Below are positions 46,701 through 55,900 of a DNA stretch of 64,000 bases, in pieces. Both the position numbers and the translations under genes were made by a program. The notes under the pieces are model-generated. The model saw only the letters and a program-made list of their open reading frames with translations, had not been told where the DNA came from and made no database searches. Each line of letters opens with the position of its first letter. Position 1 is the first letter of the stretch. The stretch is from Enterococcus mundtii. GTDB lineage: Bacteria; Bacillota; Bacilli; Lactobacillales; Enterococcaceae. The stretch is from NCBI RefSeq assembly GCF_002813755.1, contig NZ_CP018061.1, forward strand, positions 1 through 64,000, given 5' to 3'.

Positions 46701-47519
46701 ATGAAGAAAGAGGAAGAAATCACCACTCTCTATAATTTGATTTTAAACCCAAACACGCGAGACTGGGAACGGCAACAACTAATTACAGCAAAAGAAGAGT
46801 TAGCAACTTCTGTTTCTCTAAAAGAGGTACTTGAAAAGTTGGAAGTTTCTTTACGACCATTAGCTTTACGACAAAATCTAACGCCAGACGTCATGGATTT
46901 CTATTTGCAAATGGTCGGCGATCCGTTAGGGGAAGCGCGGTATGATTTTTCTAAACACGAAATGACAGATCCGACTGTTCAAGAACGAGCAGTATTTGCT
47001 GGCGGTTGTTTTTGGTGTATGGTAGAGCCTTTTGAGCAAAAAGCAGGGATTGTTTCTGTGATGTCCGGGTACACAGGTGGGCAGTTTGATTCCCCTAATT
47101 ATGACCAAGTCAGTGGCGGCTATACTGGTCATGTGGAAGCAGTGGAGATCATATTTGATAAGCGAGTGATCAGTTATCAAGAGCTAGTCGAGATTTACTG
47201 GCAAGTAACGGACCCGACGGATGAATTTGGACAATTCCAAGACCGCGGAGAACAATATCGCCCAATCATTTTTGTTCAAAATGAAGAGCAACAAAAAACT
47301 GCTGAAGCGTCGAAACAAGCATTAAGCGTATCAGGTCGCTACAGAAAACCGATAGTTACAGCTATTTTGCCAGCGACAGCTTTTTGGCCGGCTGAAAATT
47401 ACCATCAACAATTTTACCAGAAGCAACCAAAACGTTACAAAAAAATAAAACAAACCCGTCGACAATTAGCATTTTTGCAAAGAATGACGCACAATTGGGG
47501 AAAAAAAGCCAAGAAATAA
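46701..47519 (+). CDS. msrA: peptide-methionine (S)-S-oxide reductase with N-terminal extension
   Basis: 272 residues from ATG 46701 with GGAGGAGG. The MsrA domain (about 95-250) has the catalytic [20 protein letters not shown] (CysA in GCFWC), [29 protein letters not shown] and [16 protein letters not shown]. It reduces methionine-S-sulfoxide in proteins using thioredoxin. About 95 residues precede it ([20 protein letters not shown]), helical and of unknown role, and a lysine-rich tail follows. A thioredoxin-like gene at 5559 is the nearest possible reductant here. Single gene. Confidence 0.93.
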   Translation: MKKEEEITTLYNLILNPNTRDWERQQLITAKEELATSVSLKEVLEKLEVSLRPLALRQNLTPDVMDFYLQMVGDPLGEARYDFSKHEMTDPTVQERAVFAGGCFWCMVEPFEQKAGIVSVMSGYTGGQFDSPNYDQVSGGYTGHVEAVEIIFDKRVISYQELVEIYWQVTDPTDEFGQFQDRGEQYRPIIFVQNEEQQKTAEASKQALSVSGRYRKPIVTAILPATAFWPAENYHQQFYQKQPKRYKKIKQTRRQLAFLQRMTHNWGKKAKK

Positions 47520-47676
47520 ATAAGTTAACACAATTATGATAGCGTTTTCTGCCAGAGCTGATGTATCACTTGAAAGTAGACGAGGTTACATGGGTACTTG
47601 AAATAGAGATGGATCAAAAAGCTGGGTTAGTAGTCATCTGCTATCCTTGAAAATGAAAAACGGCATTCCAGAAGTA

Positions 47677-47732
47677 ACTCCTTATTTTTTCGGAGTGGAA
47701 GACTTCTGTGATAATCATAAAAAATAAGGAGT
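47677..47732 (+). promoter_or_regulatory. inverted repeat that would sequester the RBS of the aldo/keto reductase
   Basis: ACTCCTTATTTTTT (47677-47690) and AAAAAATAAGGAGT (47719-47732) are perfect 14-bp complements with a 28-base loop. The right arm contains the RBS AAGGAG, eight bases before ATG 47740, so the folded leader should hide it. Confidence 0.7.
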
Positions 47733-47739
47733 GAATGAA

Positions 47740-48735
47740 ATGTATGTAGCTGATAAAACGCGTTACGAAAACATGGAGTATCGTAAAAGCGGTCGATCTG
47801 GCTTAAAGCTGCCCTTACTGTCTTTAGGGTTATGGCAAAATTTTGGGGAATATGATCCCATCAGTAATCAGCGGGAAATTTTAAGGGGGGCTTTTGATTT
47901 AGGCATCACCCATTTTGATCTAGCCAATAATTATGGTGGACCTGCTGGAGCAGCTGAAACAAACTTTGGGCGACTTTTTAAAGAGGATTTCAAATCCTAT
48001 CGAGATGAACTGATTATCTCTAGTAAAGCAGGCTATCATATGTGGGATGGCCCATATGGCGATTGGGGGTCTCGTAAGTCGATCATTGCCAGTTGTGACC
48101 AGAGTTTGCAACGTATGGGTTTGGACTATGTGGATATTTTCTATCATCATCGTCCAGATCCTGAAACACCTTTGGAAGAAACCGCAGAGGCATTGATGCA
48201 ATTAGTTCGACAAGGAAAGGCCCTTTATATCGGTATCTCTAACTACAATGGGGCGGACACACAGCGAATGGCGGAAATTTTACGCAAAAAAGATGCCCCC
48301 TTCGTGATCCATCAAATGCGTTACAATCTGTTTTCAAGAGAATTACTTGAGACGGACTTAGCACCTGTTCTTGCTGAAAATGGACTAGGTGCAATCACGT
48401 TTAGTCCCTTAGCACAAGGCTTGTTAACGAATCGCTACTTACATGGTATTCCTGAAGATTCACGTGCCCATCGAAAAGAAATCCCTTTTCTTTCAGAAGA
48501 ACAGATTGCACCGACACTACGTAAAATCACACAGTTACAGGAAGTGGCGGAAGCGAGAGGACAAACATTGGCTCAGATGGCATTGGCGTGGAATGTGCGA
48601 CAACCATCAGTGACAAGTGTCTTAGTCGGTGCTAGCCGTTTGAGTCAGTTGCAGGAAAGTGTCAAAATGAAAGATAATCTCGTCTTTGCACCAGAAGAAC
48701 TAGCAACGATCGAAACGATTTTGGCAGAAAATTAA
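47740..48735 (+). CDS. aldo/keto reductase, YghZ-like (AKR14)
   Basis: 331 residues from ATG 47740; a GTG three codons earlier is inside the RBS stem. The AKR barrel has a catalytic tetrad: Asp and Tyr in FDLANNYGG, Lys in IISSKAGYHMW, His in DIFYHHRPDPETP. The C-terminal NADPH site is VTSVLVGASRLSQLQE. MEYRKSGRSGLKLPLLSLGLW and NNYGGPAGAAETNFG are typical of the YghZ/Gpr group, which reduces methylglyoxal and L-glyceraldehyde 3-phosphate. It ends with a long terminator. The leader hairpin suggests post-transcriptional control. Confidence 0.92.
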   Translation: MYVADKTRYENMEYRKSGRSGLKLPLLSLGLWQNFGEYDPISNQREILRGAFDLGITHFDLANNYGGPAGAAETNFGRLFKEDFKSYRDELIISSKAGYHMWDGPYGDWGSRKSIIASCDQSLQRMGLDYVDIFYHHRPDPETPLEETAEALMQLVRQGKALYIGISNYNGADTQRMAEILRKKDAPFVIHQMRYNLFSRELLETDLAPVLAENGLGAITFSPLAQGLLTNRYLHGIPEDSRAHRKEIPFLSEEQIAPTLRKITQLQEVAEARGQTLAQMALAWNVRQPSVTSVLVGASRLSQLQESVKMKDNLVFAPEELATIETILAEN

Positions 48736-48850
48736 CGTGTGAGAAAATCACGTTGAAGTGGATACAACAAAAGCAAGAGTGTCTGGGGCATTAGTCCTCT
48801 AGCATATTTTAAAACCGAATAAAAGGCGGAAACAGGAGTAACTTCTTCGG

Positions 48851-48908
48851 AAATAAGGCGCCATCCACAAAAATTTGAAAAACAATTTTCGTGGATGGCG
48901 CCTTATTT
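48851..48908. terminator. strong bidirectional terminator
   Basis: A 25-bp stem with core AAATAAGGCGCCATCCAC and its exact complement, 7-base loop. It lies between the aldo/keto reductase and the convergent pilus operon. Confidence 0.9.
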
Positions 48909-49007
48909 ATCGAGGCTAAACACTTCTGTTCCAACCTCCTCTTGTTTCTGCTATCGTATTTTGTGTTTGAGAGGTGATGTAGGGACAGACGGCGCAGATT
49001 GTTTTCT

Positions 49008-49382
49008 TCACTTCTTTTTTACTTGGTACAATAACTTGCCTGCTTGTTCTTCTAAAGTGAAGGTTTTATCGTCTTGCTTTTTTTGTTCCTGTTCTATTTG
49101 TTCCAAATTTGTTTCAGACGCAACAGAAGGAGCCTTCACATACAACATACGCCCATCTTCTGCGGTTTTTATTAAAGATACGGGAGACGAGTGGCTATCG
49201 ATTTCTGTTTTTTTTTCTGACACTGTCGCTGTTTCTAGCGTTAGCTCACTTATTTTTCTTGTGAATGGTTCATGTAGTTCTTCCTCAGTTTCCAAATCAA
49301 TCTCTTCCTCTAGTGGTAGTTGATAAATTTCATCTAATAAACTTTTTGAGAAAAACCAACCATCATTCTTTTTTTTACCCAT
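49008..49382 (-). CDS. acidic hypothetical protein, last gene of the pilus locus
   Basis: 124 residues from ATG 49382 (MGKKKNDGWFFSKSLLDEIY); a TTG three codons earlier (49391) is also possible because AAGGAAG is closer to it. The product is acidic, rich in Glu, Thr and Ser (PLEEEIDLETEEELHEPFTR), without membrane helix or signal peptide, and probably disordered in the middle. I do not recognise the family. It lies 20 bp after the signal peptidase gene on the same strand, so it belongs to the pilus operon by position only. Confidence 0.6.
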   Translation of the reverse strand: MGKKKNDGWFFSKSLLDEIYQLPLEEEIDLETEEELHEPFTRKISELTLETATVSEKKTEIDSHSSPVSLIKTAEDGRMLYVKAPSVASETNLEQIEQEQKKQDDKTFTLEEQAGKLLYQVKKK

Positions 49383-49401
49383 AGTTGTCAAACACTTCCT
49401 T

Positions 49402-49902
49402 TTATTTAAAAATAACTTTTCCTAAAATACGAGAATGACTAACAAGTCCAAATGTCCGACTATCTTCAGAAATATCCGGATTATCGCCTAAAACAAAATA
49501 GGTATTTTCAGGAAGATAGGTCAAATGTTTCATTTGCGCGACTGCTTCTGGACTCAGTCGAAAAATCTCTGTAGGAGAATGCGGCTTGTTGCCTAAATGC
49601 AAGGTCAGTTCATTCCCATGTACTTTTATAGAATCTCCTGGGATTCCGATAATCCTTTTTACGATTTCATCCGTAGAGGATCGCTGAATAGCGATGATGC
49701 TATAACGTGTAAGCGAAGAAAATTTGTCCACGATCACTATGTTGCCGTTGACTAAAGTATCCTCCATCGATGTTCCAGTAACTTGATGAAAGTGATAGCG
49801 GTGAAGCGAATAAGTAAACGTAACGCATAGAAGCAGACATATTAAGAAATAGGGTCCTTTCTTTTTCCTTTTTCGAAGTTGACCATTCACCCAAATAAAC
49901 AA
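49402..49902 (-). CDS. signal peptidase I of the pilus locus
   Basis: 166 residues, with start TTG 49902 eight bases after GGGGG. One N-terminal membrane helix (GPYFLICLLLCVTFTYSLH) is followed by the catalytic Ser in TGTSMEDTLVNG and Lys in DEIVKRIIGIPGDSI, then YFVLGDNPDISEDSRTFG (box E, SxDSR). This is a full SipA/SPase I. Pilus loci of Gram-positives often carry a dedicated or SipA-like protein that processes or folds pilins; here both catalytic residues are present, so it should be active. It acts on the outer face of the membrane. Confidence 0.92.
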   Translation of the reverse strand: MFIWVNGQLRKRKKKGPYFLICLLLCVTFTYSLHRYHFHQVTGTSMEDTLVNGNIVIVDKFSSLTRYSIIAIQRSSTDEIVKRIIGIPGDSIKVHGNELTLHLGNKPHSPTEIFRLSPEAVAQMKHLTYLPENTYFVLGDNPDISEDSRTFGLVSHSRILGKVIFK

Positions 49903-49941
49903 GAAAACAGCCCCCTTTTTTTACTTGCTTGTTCTTTTTGA

Positions 49942-50265
49942 TTAGTCCAATCGATTTTTTAGTTCTTGGACCCGTTCAACTAACTCAAGGATTGTCTGAT
50001 GGTCATTTATTCGAGTATTTTGTAGTTCAAACAGCATGTAGACACAAAAGGCCAATGCAATAGTTAGCAAGCTATTAATGATCAAAAGATAAAAAAATTG
50101 TTTTTTCAATAATTTCAGTTCATAAATACTGATTTTTTTATATAGAAGCGGTTGATCACCGGCTTTCTTTTTTAGCAAAATCAATCTCCCTTGTTTTATC
50201 ATTTGGATTCCCAAGAAAAATAAAATAGCCAACACAACAAGGGATAAGATACTGTTGATAAGCAT
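49942..50265 (-). CDS. small two-helix membrane protein
   Basis: 107 residues from the ATG at 50265, with a perfect AAAGGAGG upstream; longer starts have no RBS. Two membrane helices (INSILSLVVLAILFFLGIQMI and FFYLLIINSLLTIALAFCVYML) are separated by a basic loop (RLILLKKKAGDQPLLYKK). It ends in a coiled-coil-like stretch ILELVERVQELKNRLD. No family recognised. Position between the sortase and signal peptidase genes suggests a role in pilus assembly or regulation, not shown by sequence. Confidence 0.7.
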   Translation of the reverse strand: MLINSILSLVVLAILFFLGIQMIKQGRLILLKKKAGDQPLLYKKISIYELKLLKKQFFYLLIINSLLTIALAFCVYMLFELQNTRINDHQTILELVERVQELKNRLD

Positions 50266-50326
50266 GAAAGAGACCTCCTTTATAAGTAGTTCTTTTGAAG
50301 ATGTTTTGCTCAATGGGGGAAAACAC

Positions 50327-52072
50327 TTAAACAAGATGGAACAACAGTATCGGTATCAATAAGAAAAAAACGATCGGGATCAAGGTCTGTAATGGCTCGG
50401 CGACGATCTTAGACGCCACGGACATTGACCACGAATTAATGGGATGGACGGGAGAGTCCGCGAGAATCGTGCCATCTATGTTTGTACGGTTTTTTTCTAA
50501 GCCTAATTGGGCTAATTCAGTAGCGGATAAGGTGCTTAGACTTTTTACGCTACTTAAATTTCCTTGAACGACTCGACGAAAACGTGTGCCGATGTCACCT
50601 TCACAACGCACTAAAGTGATCATAGCTTGTGGTGCTTCTTTTTTGATTTCGAGTAACTCGATTTCTGTATCAACAACGACATCGTTGTAGCTCACTTCAT
50701 AGACAAATAGCTCGTTGAAATCTGTCGCATAGATCTTTGCATTGAGACGAAGTTGAGCGATTTGATGAAGCAAGACATTTTGTTCAAATACATTATGTGA
50801 TAAGAGGACATAATTTCCTTTGCCGAGTTGTTGATTTTGCGTGTAAGTGGCTACGCCATTCATCAAGTTGTCATTATTCATACCGGCAAGTATCGGTAAG
50901 TCGATCGCTACTTCTGGGATCATTATTTTTCCGATGCCCCAGTCATTGATGCTTTGTTGGTAATTGATCTTCGCTTTGGAAAAATTACTGAGATTGACAC
51001 TCGCAATGTCGATTTCAGAGTAGTTAGCTGCCGCTATTTTTGGCAAGTTGAACGTTGAAAGGTCTGTATTTTGTCCTATATCAATGCTCTCCATTTCTTG
51101 TTGTTTCTGAATTTGTGTATAGCCATAGATTCCGACACTTAGTAAAGCAACCATTGAAAGAACTAAAGTAATAAAGAGTCCTTTGGTCAAGAAATAAAGG
51201 CGAAGCAATTTTTTTCTGGATTTTTCTTTGACAAAGGGGTCTTCAGAGCGAAAGCGTTTGACTAGATAACGAAAACGAACAATAAGTAGGAGAGCGATAG
51301 TGAGACAAACACTGAAAGAGCCTAATACAATGGTTTGATAACTCCAGAAATTTCGTTTTTCAACTTGTCGATTAACGGCTTCGTTGTAAGGAATCCGGAC
51401 ACCATTTACTAATAATCGATACGTATTGATTCCTGGTGGCGTGCAAGTCAATAAGGTGACCATATCCTTTCCAGGGATGATTTTGGCTTTATCGACTTCA
51501 GTAGGCAAGACTTCTTCAAAGGATTCGATTTGATAAGCGAGGCGTTCACCTAAAATCGTGAGAAAGAATAGATCGCCAATTTGAAGATGGATGATATCAG
51601 TAAATAAAACTTGGTTCTGGATACCGCTATGACCAGTGATGATCGATCGTGTGTTTTCACCGCCCACTGGAATCGAACTCGCTTCGTAATGTCCTAAGCC
51701 ACGATTAAGTGTCAAAAAATCAGTGCCGTGATAAAAAGGCATGGTTTCGATTGCCAAAGCGGGAATGTCTAGTGTACCCATTACCCCAGCGGTATTGATC
51801 AATGTTTGGTACTCAATTTCATCGAAGTCAACCAAGTCTCCTTGTTGTTCTTTATAAATCAATTCATTGTAACGTTTTGCTTGCTCGAATTTATGCCCTA
51901 ATTCATCTTTCGTTAGCTGTTCTAATGCTTGATGGTAATTGATGGAAGCAGTACTACGTTCACGATTTGCGAGATAGTTCGCAAAAATCGGATAGATCAA
52001 AGTGAGCGTTCCTAAAAGAATCAATAGTGAAGCAAATAACAAAAGAACAGACTTCTTTTCTTTTTCAATCAA
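50327..52072 (-). CDS. double sortase: class C domain plus a second sortase domain in one polypeptide
   Basis: 581 residues, TTG start 52072 seven bases after GAGGTGA. Helix 1 spans 8-30. Sortase domain 1 covers about 85-230, with His148 (ITGHSG), Cys210 (TLLTCTPPG) and Arg219 (TYRLLVNG); this is the class C pilus polymerase pattern. Helices lie at 244-267 and 291-317, joined by a basic cytoplasmic loop. Sortase domain 2 covers about 375-505, with His426 (YVLLSHN), Cys490 (TLVRCEGD) and Arg499/500 (RFRRVVQG). A last helix is at about 557-580. This topology puts both domains outside. TLVRC replaces the usual TLxTC threonine by Arg. No internal start, stop or frameshift separates the halves. 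Confidence 0.9.
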   Translation of the reverse strand: MIEKEKKSVLLLFASLLILLGTLTLIYPIFANYLANRERSTASINYHQALEQLTKDELGHKFEQAKRYNELIYKEQQGDLVDFDEIEYQTLINTAGVMGTLDIPALAIETMPFYHGTDFLTLNRGLGHYEASSIPVGGENTRSIITGHSGIQNQVLFTDIIHLQIGDLFFLTILGERLAYQIESFEEVLPTEVDKAKIIPGKDMVTLLTCTPPGINTYRLLVNGVRIPYNEAVNRQVEKRNFWSYQTIVLGSFSVCLTIALLLIVRFRYLVKRFRSEDPFVKEKSRKKLLRLYFLTKGLFITLVLSMVALLSVGIYGYTQIQKQQEMESIDIGQNTDLSTFNLPKIAAANYSEIDIASVNLSNFSKAKINYQQSINDWGIGKIMIPEVAIDLPILAGMNNDNLMNGVATYTQNQQLGKGNYVLLSHNVFEQNVLLHQIAQLRLNAKIYATDFNELFVYEVSYNDVVVDTEIELLEIKKEAPQAMITLVRCEGDIGTRFRRVVQGNLSSVKSLSTLSATELAQLGLEKNRTNIDGTILADSPVHPINSWSMSVASKIVAEPLQTLIPIVFFLLIPILLFHLV

Positions 52073-52196
52073 GGTTGTTCACCTCATTTTCATTTCATTA
52101 TTTTTGTTTTTAGATTTGCGAAAAAAGCAAAGTCATTTCTCTTTTCTGCTTTCGGAAATGTAAAAACGAGAGTTGTGAAAAATTCTGAAATAAGCG

Positions 52197-52235
52197 GAAA
52201 TCCACAAAAATCAACACTCGATTTTTGTGAATTTC
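52197..52235 (-). terminator. intergenic hairpin between minor pilin and sortase genes
   Basis: A 16-bp stem (GAAATTCACAAAAATC/GATTTTTGTGGATTTC, one mismatch) in the 200-bp gap. There is no clean T-run, so it may be an attenuator or RNA-processing site that lowers sortase relative to pilin. Confidence 0.55.
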
Positions 52236-52275
52236 TTCTTACTTCTTAGGTTAGAAACAATTGGTTCTAGACTGT

Positions 52276-52989
52276 TTAAGGCTTTTTTTTCCCTTTTGGT
52301 TTAAAATTAACGATTGTGACGATCCCTAGTAAGATGATCAATGCCAGTGTAAAATAAACCGGAAAAAGTGAACCGAGATTCCCACTTGTTTGTGGAATCC
52401 TTTTTGTAGTCGCTTGCCCTTGTTTCGGTATAATCGATCTAGGAGTAGCTCCTTCTTCAGGAGAGACGACCACGCTTGATTTTGGATAAATAAACAATTG
52501 ATCTAAACGAGTGCCATCGGCAGTAATTGCAGGTAATTGGACAACGACTGGCTTAGCTGGGGAAGACAATGCATCGTTTGCAAGTTCGGTGACTTCATAG
52601 AGTCCTTCAGTCAATGGAATAGTCGCTTGCCCGTTTGACCCCGTGATGATTTCGATTGGTTCAAAACTTGGGATTTCCGTAAAAGGATCACTGGCATCAT
52701 TACTCGGTGTGACCTTCTTGATTTGATAACGAATCCCAGGAAAGGGGGTTAATGCCTGTCCCTGTTCGTTCGTTAATCCCGTTTCTAAGGAGCCAGTTGG
52801 CTCAGAAGGAAGTAGGTGATTATCCATTTCCTGCTCTGAAAGCTTATATTTTACAATTGTTAATTGGAAGGCTTCTTCTGCGTATGCCACAGGAGTAGTC
52901 CATTTTCCAATTGAACCACCGAAGAGGAATAGTAGAACCAACAGGAGGCGAATAAATAAAATGGAATGATCATCTTTTTTTGGGTTCAT
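52276..52989 (-). CDS. minor pilin with IPQTSG sorting signal
   Basis: 237 residues from the ATG at 52989 with AGGAGGAAAG. The signal peptide covers about 1-39 (LLLVLLFLFGGSIGKWTTPVAYA). One pilin/SpaA-like domain follows, with Lys in LTIVKYKLSE and an E-box-like GLYEVTELAN; a second pilin-type YPKS motif comes later. The C-terminal sorting signal is IPQTSG (about residue 201), then a helix (LFPVYFTLALIILLGIVTIV) and a KPKGKKKP tail. The motif differs from LPxTG in its first and last positions. As the smallest pilin it is probably the basal, wall-anchored subunit. It overlaps the adhesin stop by 20 bases. Confidence 0.88.
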   Translation of the reverse strand: MNPKKDDHSILFIRLLLVLLFLFGGSIGKWTTPVAYAEEAFQLTIVKYKLSEQEMDNHLLPSEPTGSLETGLTNEQGQALTPFPGIRYQIKKVTPSNDASDPFTEIPSFEPIEIITGSNGQATIPLTEGLYEVTELANDALSSPAKPVVVQLPAITADGTRLDQLFIYPKSSVVVSPEEGATPRSIIPKQGQATTKRIPQTSGNLGSLFPVYFTLALIILLGIVTIVNFKPKGKKKP

Positions 52990-55900
52990 CTTTCTTTCCT
53001 CCTGTTTTTTTTCGATTCATTTCCTCCAATTGGTATTTTGTACCTAATCCGATTAAACCAATCAGGGATAAACTAGCAGCTGCGATAAGGACACGTTGCA
53101 TGATTGAACTGTTACCGGCAAAAGGCAATTCAGTGATCAGCTCATCTTCGGCAAAGAGATGAACGATCGTGTTGTTTTCATCCAATGTGACCTCGCTTGG
53201 TTGTTTCAATAGTTCATAGCCATCGGGTGCGTTTGTTTCAACCAACTCATAGGTACCGAAGGGAACCTCTTCAAAATGAATACGTCCATTCGCGTCAGTT
53301 GTCTTCGTTTGGAGGATCACGCCTGATTCTTTTTCGTGGAGGGAAAACTCAGCGCCAGCCAGTTTATTTCCTCCAATCAACTGATTTTCGTCATTGATAT
53401 CTGGTTGATCATCCTGATCATCATCTACAGCGGTACCTGCTTCTAACTTATACAAATAAATCTCTCCGAGTGTACTGACAAGCCCTAGATTCAAATAAGG
53501 AATATGATAGATAGAATCATCTGTCGTGATCATTCCCGGCAAATTGGCTAAAGGTTCAGCGATATACTCATTGGTTCGGAAGGTGGTTTGATTTGCTTTT
53601 GAGTTGATGGAAGGATCTTCACCAACCATTGGCCTCGTTACTGCAACTTCTTTTCGTTCGATTTGATCGCCGATTTGGAATTCTACGATATAGGTTCCTT
53701 CTGGTAGATAATTAAAACTGTAATGTCCGTTTGCTTCTGTTTTTAGTGTGGCATTTCCGTTACTGTCAACAAATGATGTTCCTTTCAAGTTATGCTCGAC
53801 CAACTGATCGGCTACTTCGCTTGGGTGAGTCAGGCTTGTTCGATAGAGTTTGACAGGGATATTTGCTAGCCTTTCCTCGCCATCATCGTATAGACCATCG
53901 CGATCTTCGTCTAACCATACGAACCCGCTCAACTCTCTGCCATATACTCGGGTAATCGTTTCTTGTGAATGGACAGGTAAGTCGATTTGCGCATTCATAT
54001 GGGCGGTATTTCGATATTGGTCGCCTGGTAATTGGTCAACTGGTTGGACAGTGATGGAGAGAGTGACCGATTCACCAATCGGAACAGTTGGTTTAGTGAT
54101 CATAAAACCTGTGGCATGTTTGATTTCTTCATCAGGTGTTGAACCGGGTGTGTATTCCGTCCATGTAGCAAGGTCGATCTCATTTGGGTTCGTCGCATCT
54201 TCTACTGGTTCGGTGGTGTAATACATCGTATATCCTTCTGTGTCGATATCCACTGAAAGAACCTCTAGCGTACCATTGAAAGAAGAGCCACGAGAATCAC
54301 CGTTATACGGTAAGATATCCATCAGACGAAAATCATGAGCGGGTTGTAAGGCACTGTTGGCTGAAGTGATCGAATAAGTGAACGAAGTATCAGCATCCGC
54401 TTCGGTCAAAGGATTCATTTCTTGATTTCCTGTTTCAATTGATGTTTTGTTGACGGACTTGCTTATTGTTAGTTGCTGGACAAGCTCTTGAATGAACTGG
54501 TCTTGAGATGATCGAGCTGATTCGGCACGGGTATCTATAATTTCTGGAGTATCGGAAATCCACATTTCACCAACACTACGTATGACGAGTGAATGAGTTA
54601 AGCCCATGTCATTGAATGCTAGTTGCGAACTATCACTGATAGCCGTGAAATTCACTTCAATCCCCTCTGTAATAGAGGAGTCAGGAAACACCCAACGCAA
54701 TGTCGTTTCTCCGTTTTCGTGTTGGATAATGATTGGATCAGGTAAAGGATTATCATGTTCATCTTTCGAAGAACCAGCTAGGTAATTGATTCCTTTTGGA
54801 AGAATGGTATTCAGCGCACTATCATAATCAACTTCTTCCGATCCAGAGAATGTTCCTCGAACTTTGACATCGATTTGTTCGTCGGATTGATACAAAGGTT
54901 TCGATACAAGTGTTTCTGTTTCAATTCCAAAATTCTTAATAAAGGCATTTGTACCAAGAAAAGGCGTAGTAACAGCACTTGGTATACTACTATCGTAGGG
55001 AATGGTTACATTAGAACCATCCGCGGCCCAAGTAGCTGGAAAGAAAGTAAGATTATTTTCCGCAGGGCTTTGCTTAAAAACAACACCTGAATCATTTCTG
55101 AGAGCAGCACGTGATAGGTGGACATAAGGATCGCCCTCCTCATCCAATGCGCCTGATTGACCGATGACTCTTATTGGAACGCCATTCCAGTGTAAAAAGG
55201 TAGGCTCGTTATTGATATGGTATTGGAATCGGACGGCACTGATCACCCCAGCTTCCTGTGCTTCTTGGGGAGTGTCGTACCAAGTGTAATTTGAAACGAT
55301 TGTATCAATATGTGGGACGGTTAAGTCGGGCATAGCATTTCCATTATTTCTAACACCATACGTTAAATAAGAGTAATCACTTTCGTTTGGATAATAACGT
55401 TGTGTATACGGTTGTCTAGAAATATCATACTCAAATCCATTGGAATTCCATTGGAAAATTTGGTCAGAGGTTGCTGTTCCAGGAACATTCTGTGTGACAA
55501 ACCAGCCTCCTAAATGTAATTTTTGTCCTCTCATAAGAGTCGGTTTGCCAACATTAAATTCCCACGTATTGAATCCAATATCCTGATTTCCCCAACTGTG
55601 TATCTTGCCTGTTATGGGATCTGGAGGATTTAAAACGACGAAGTTTGGACCGGAGGAAATATCTCCTGTCGGAATCATATAACTACTAAAATGTACTTTA
55701 GCGTCATTAGTAGTAGTTACTCCATCATAAGTTAAAGTAGGAATACTTAAGTTTAATGTGTAATACGACCAATTGTTTGTTAACATTAATTCCTGTAACC
55801 TCGAATGATCCCAGTCAAAAATAAATTCAATGCTGATAAAAGCTTTGTTTGAAAAGGTATGACCTAAAGTGTCATAAGTATAGATATTTTTGATTCCTTT

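Noticed and set aside
52649..53397. Open plus-strand frames opposite pilin genes around 53.0-53.4 kb
   Set aside because: Antisense shadows only; the opposite strand shows clear sorting signals and pilin domains.
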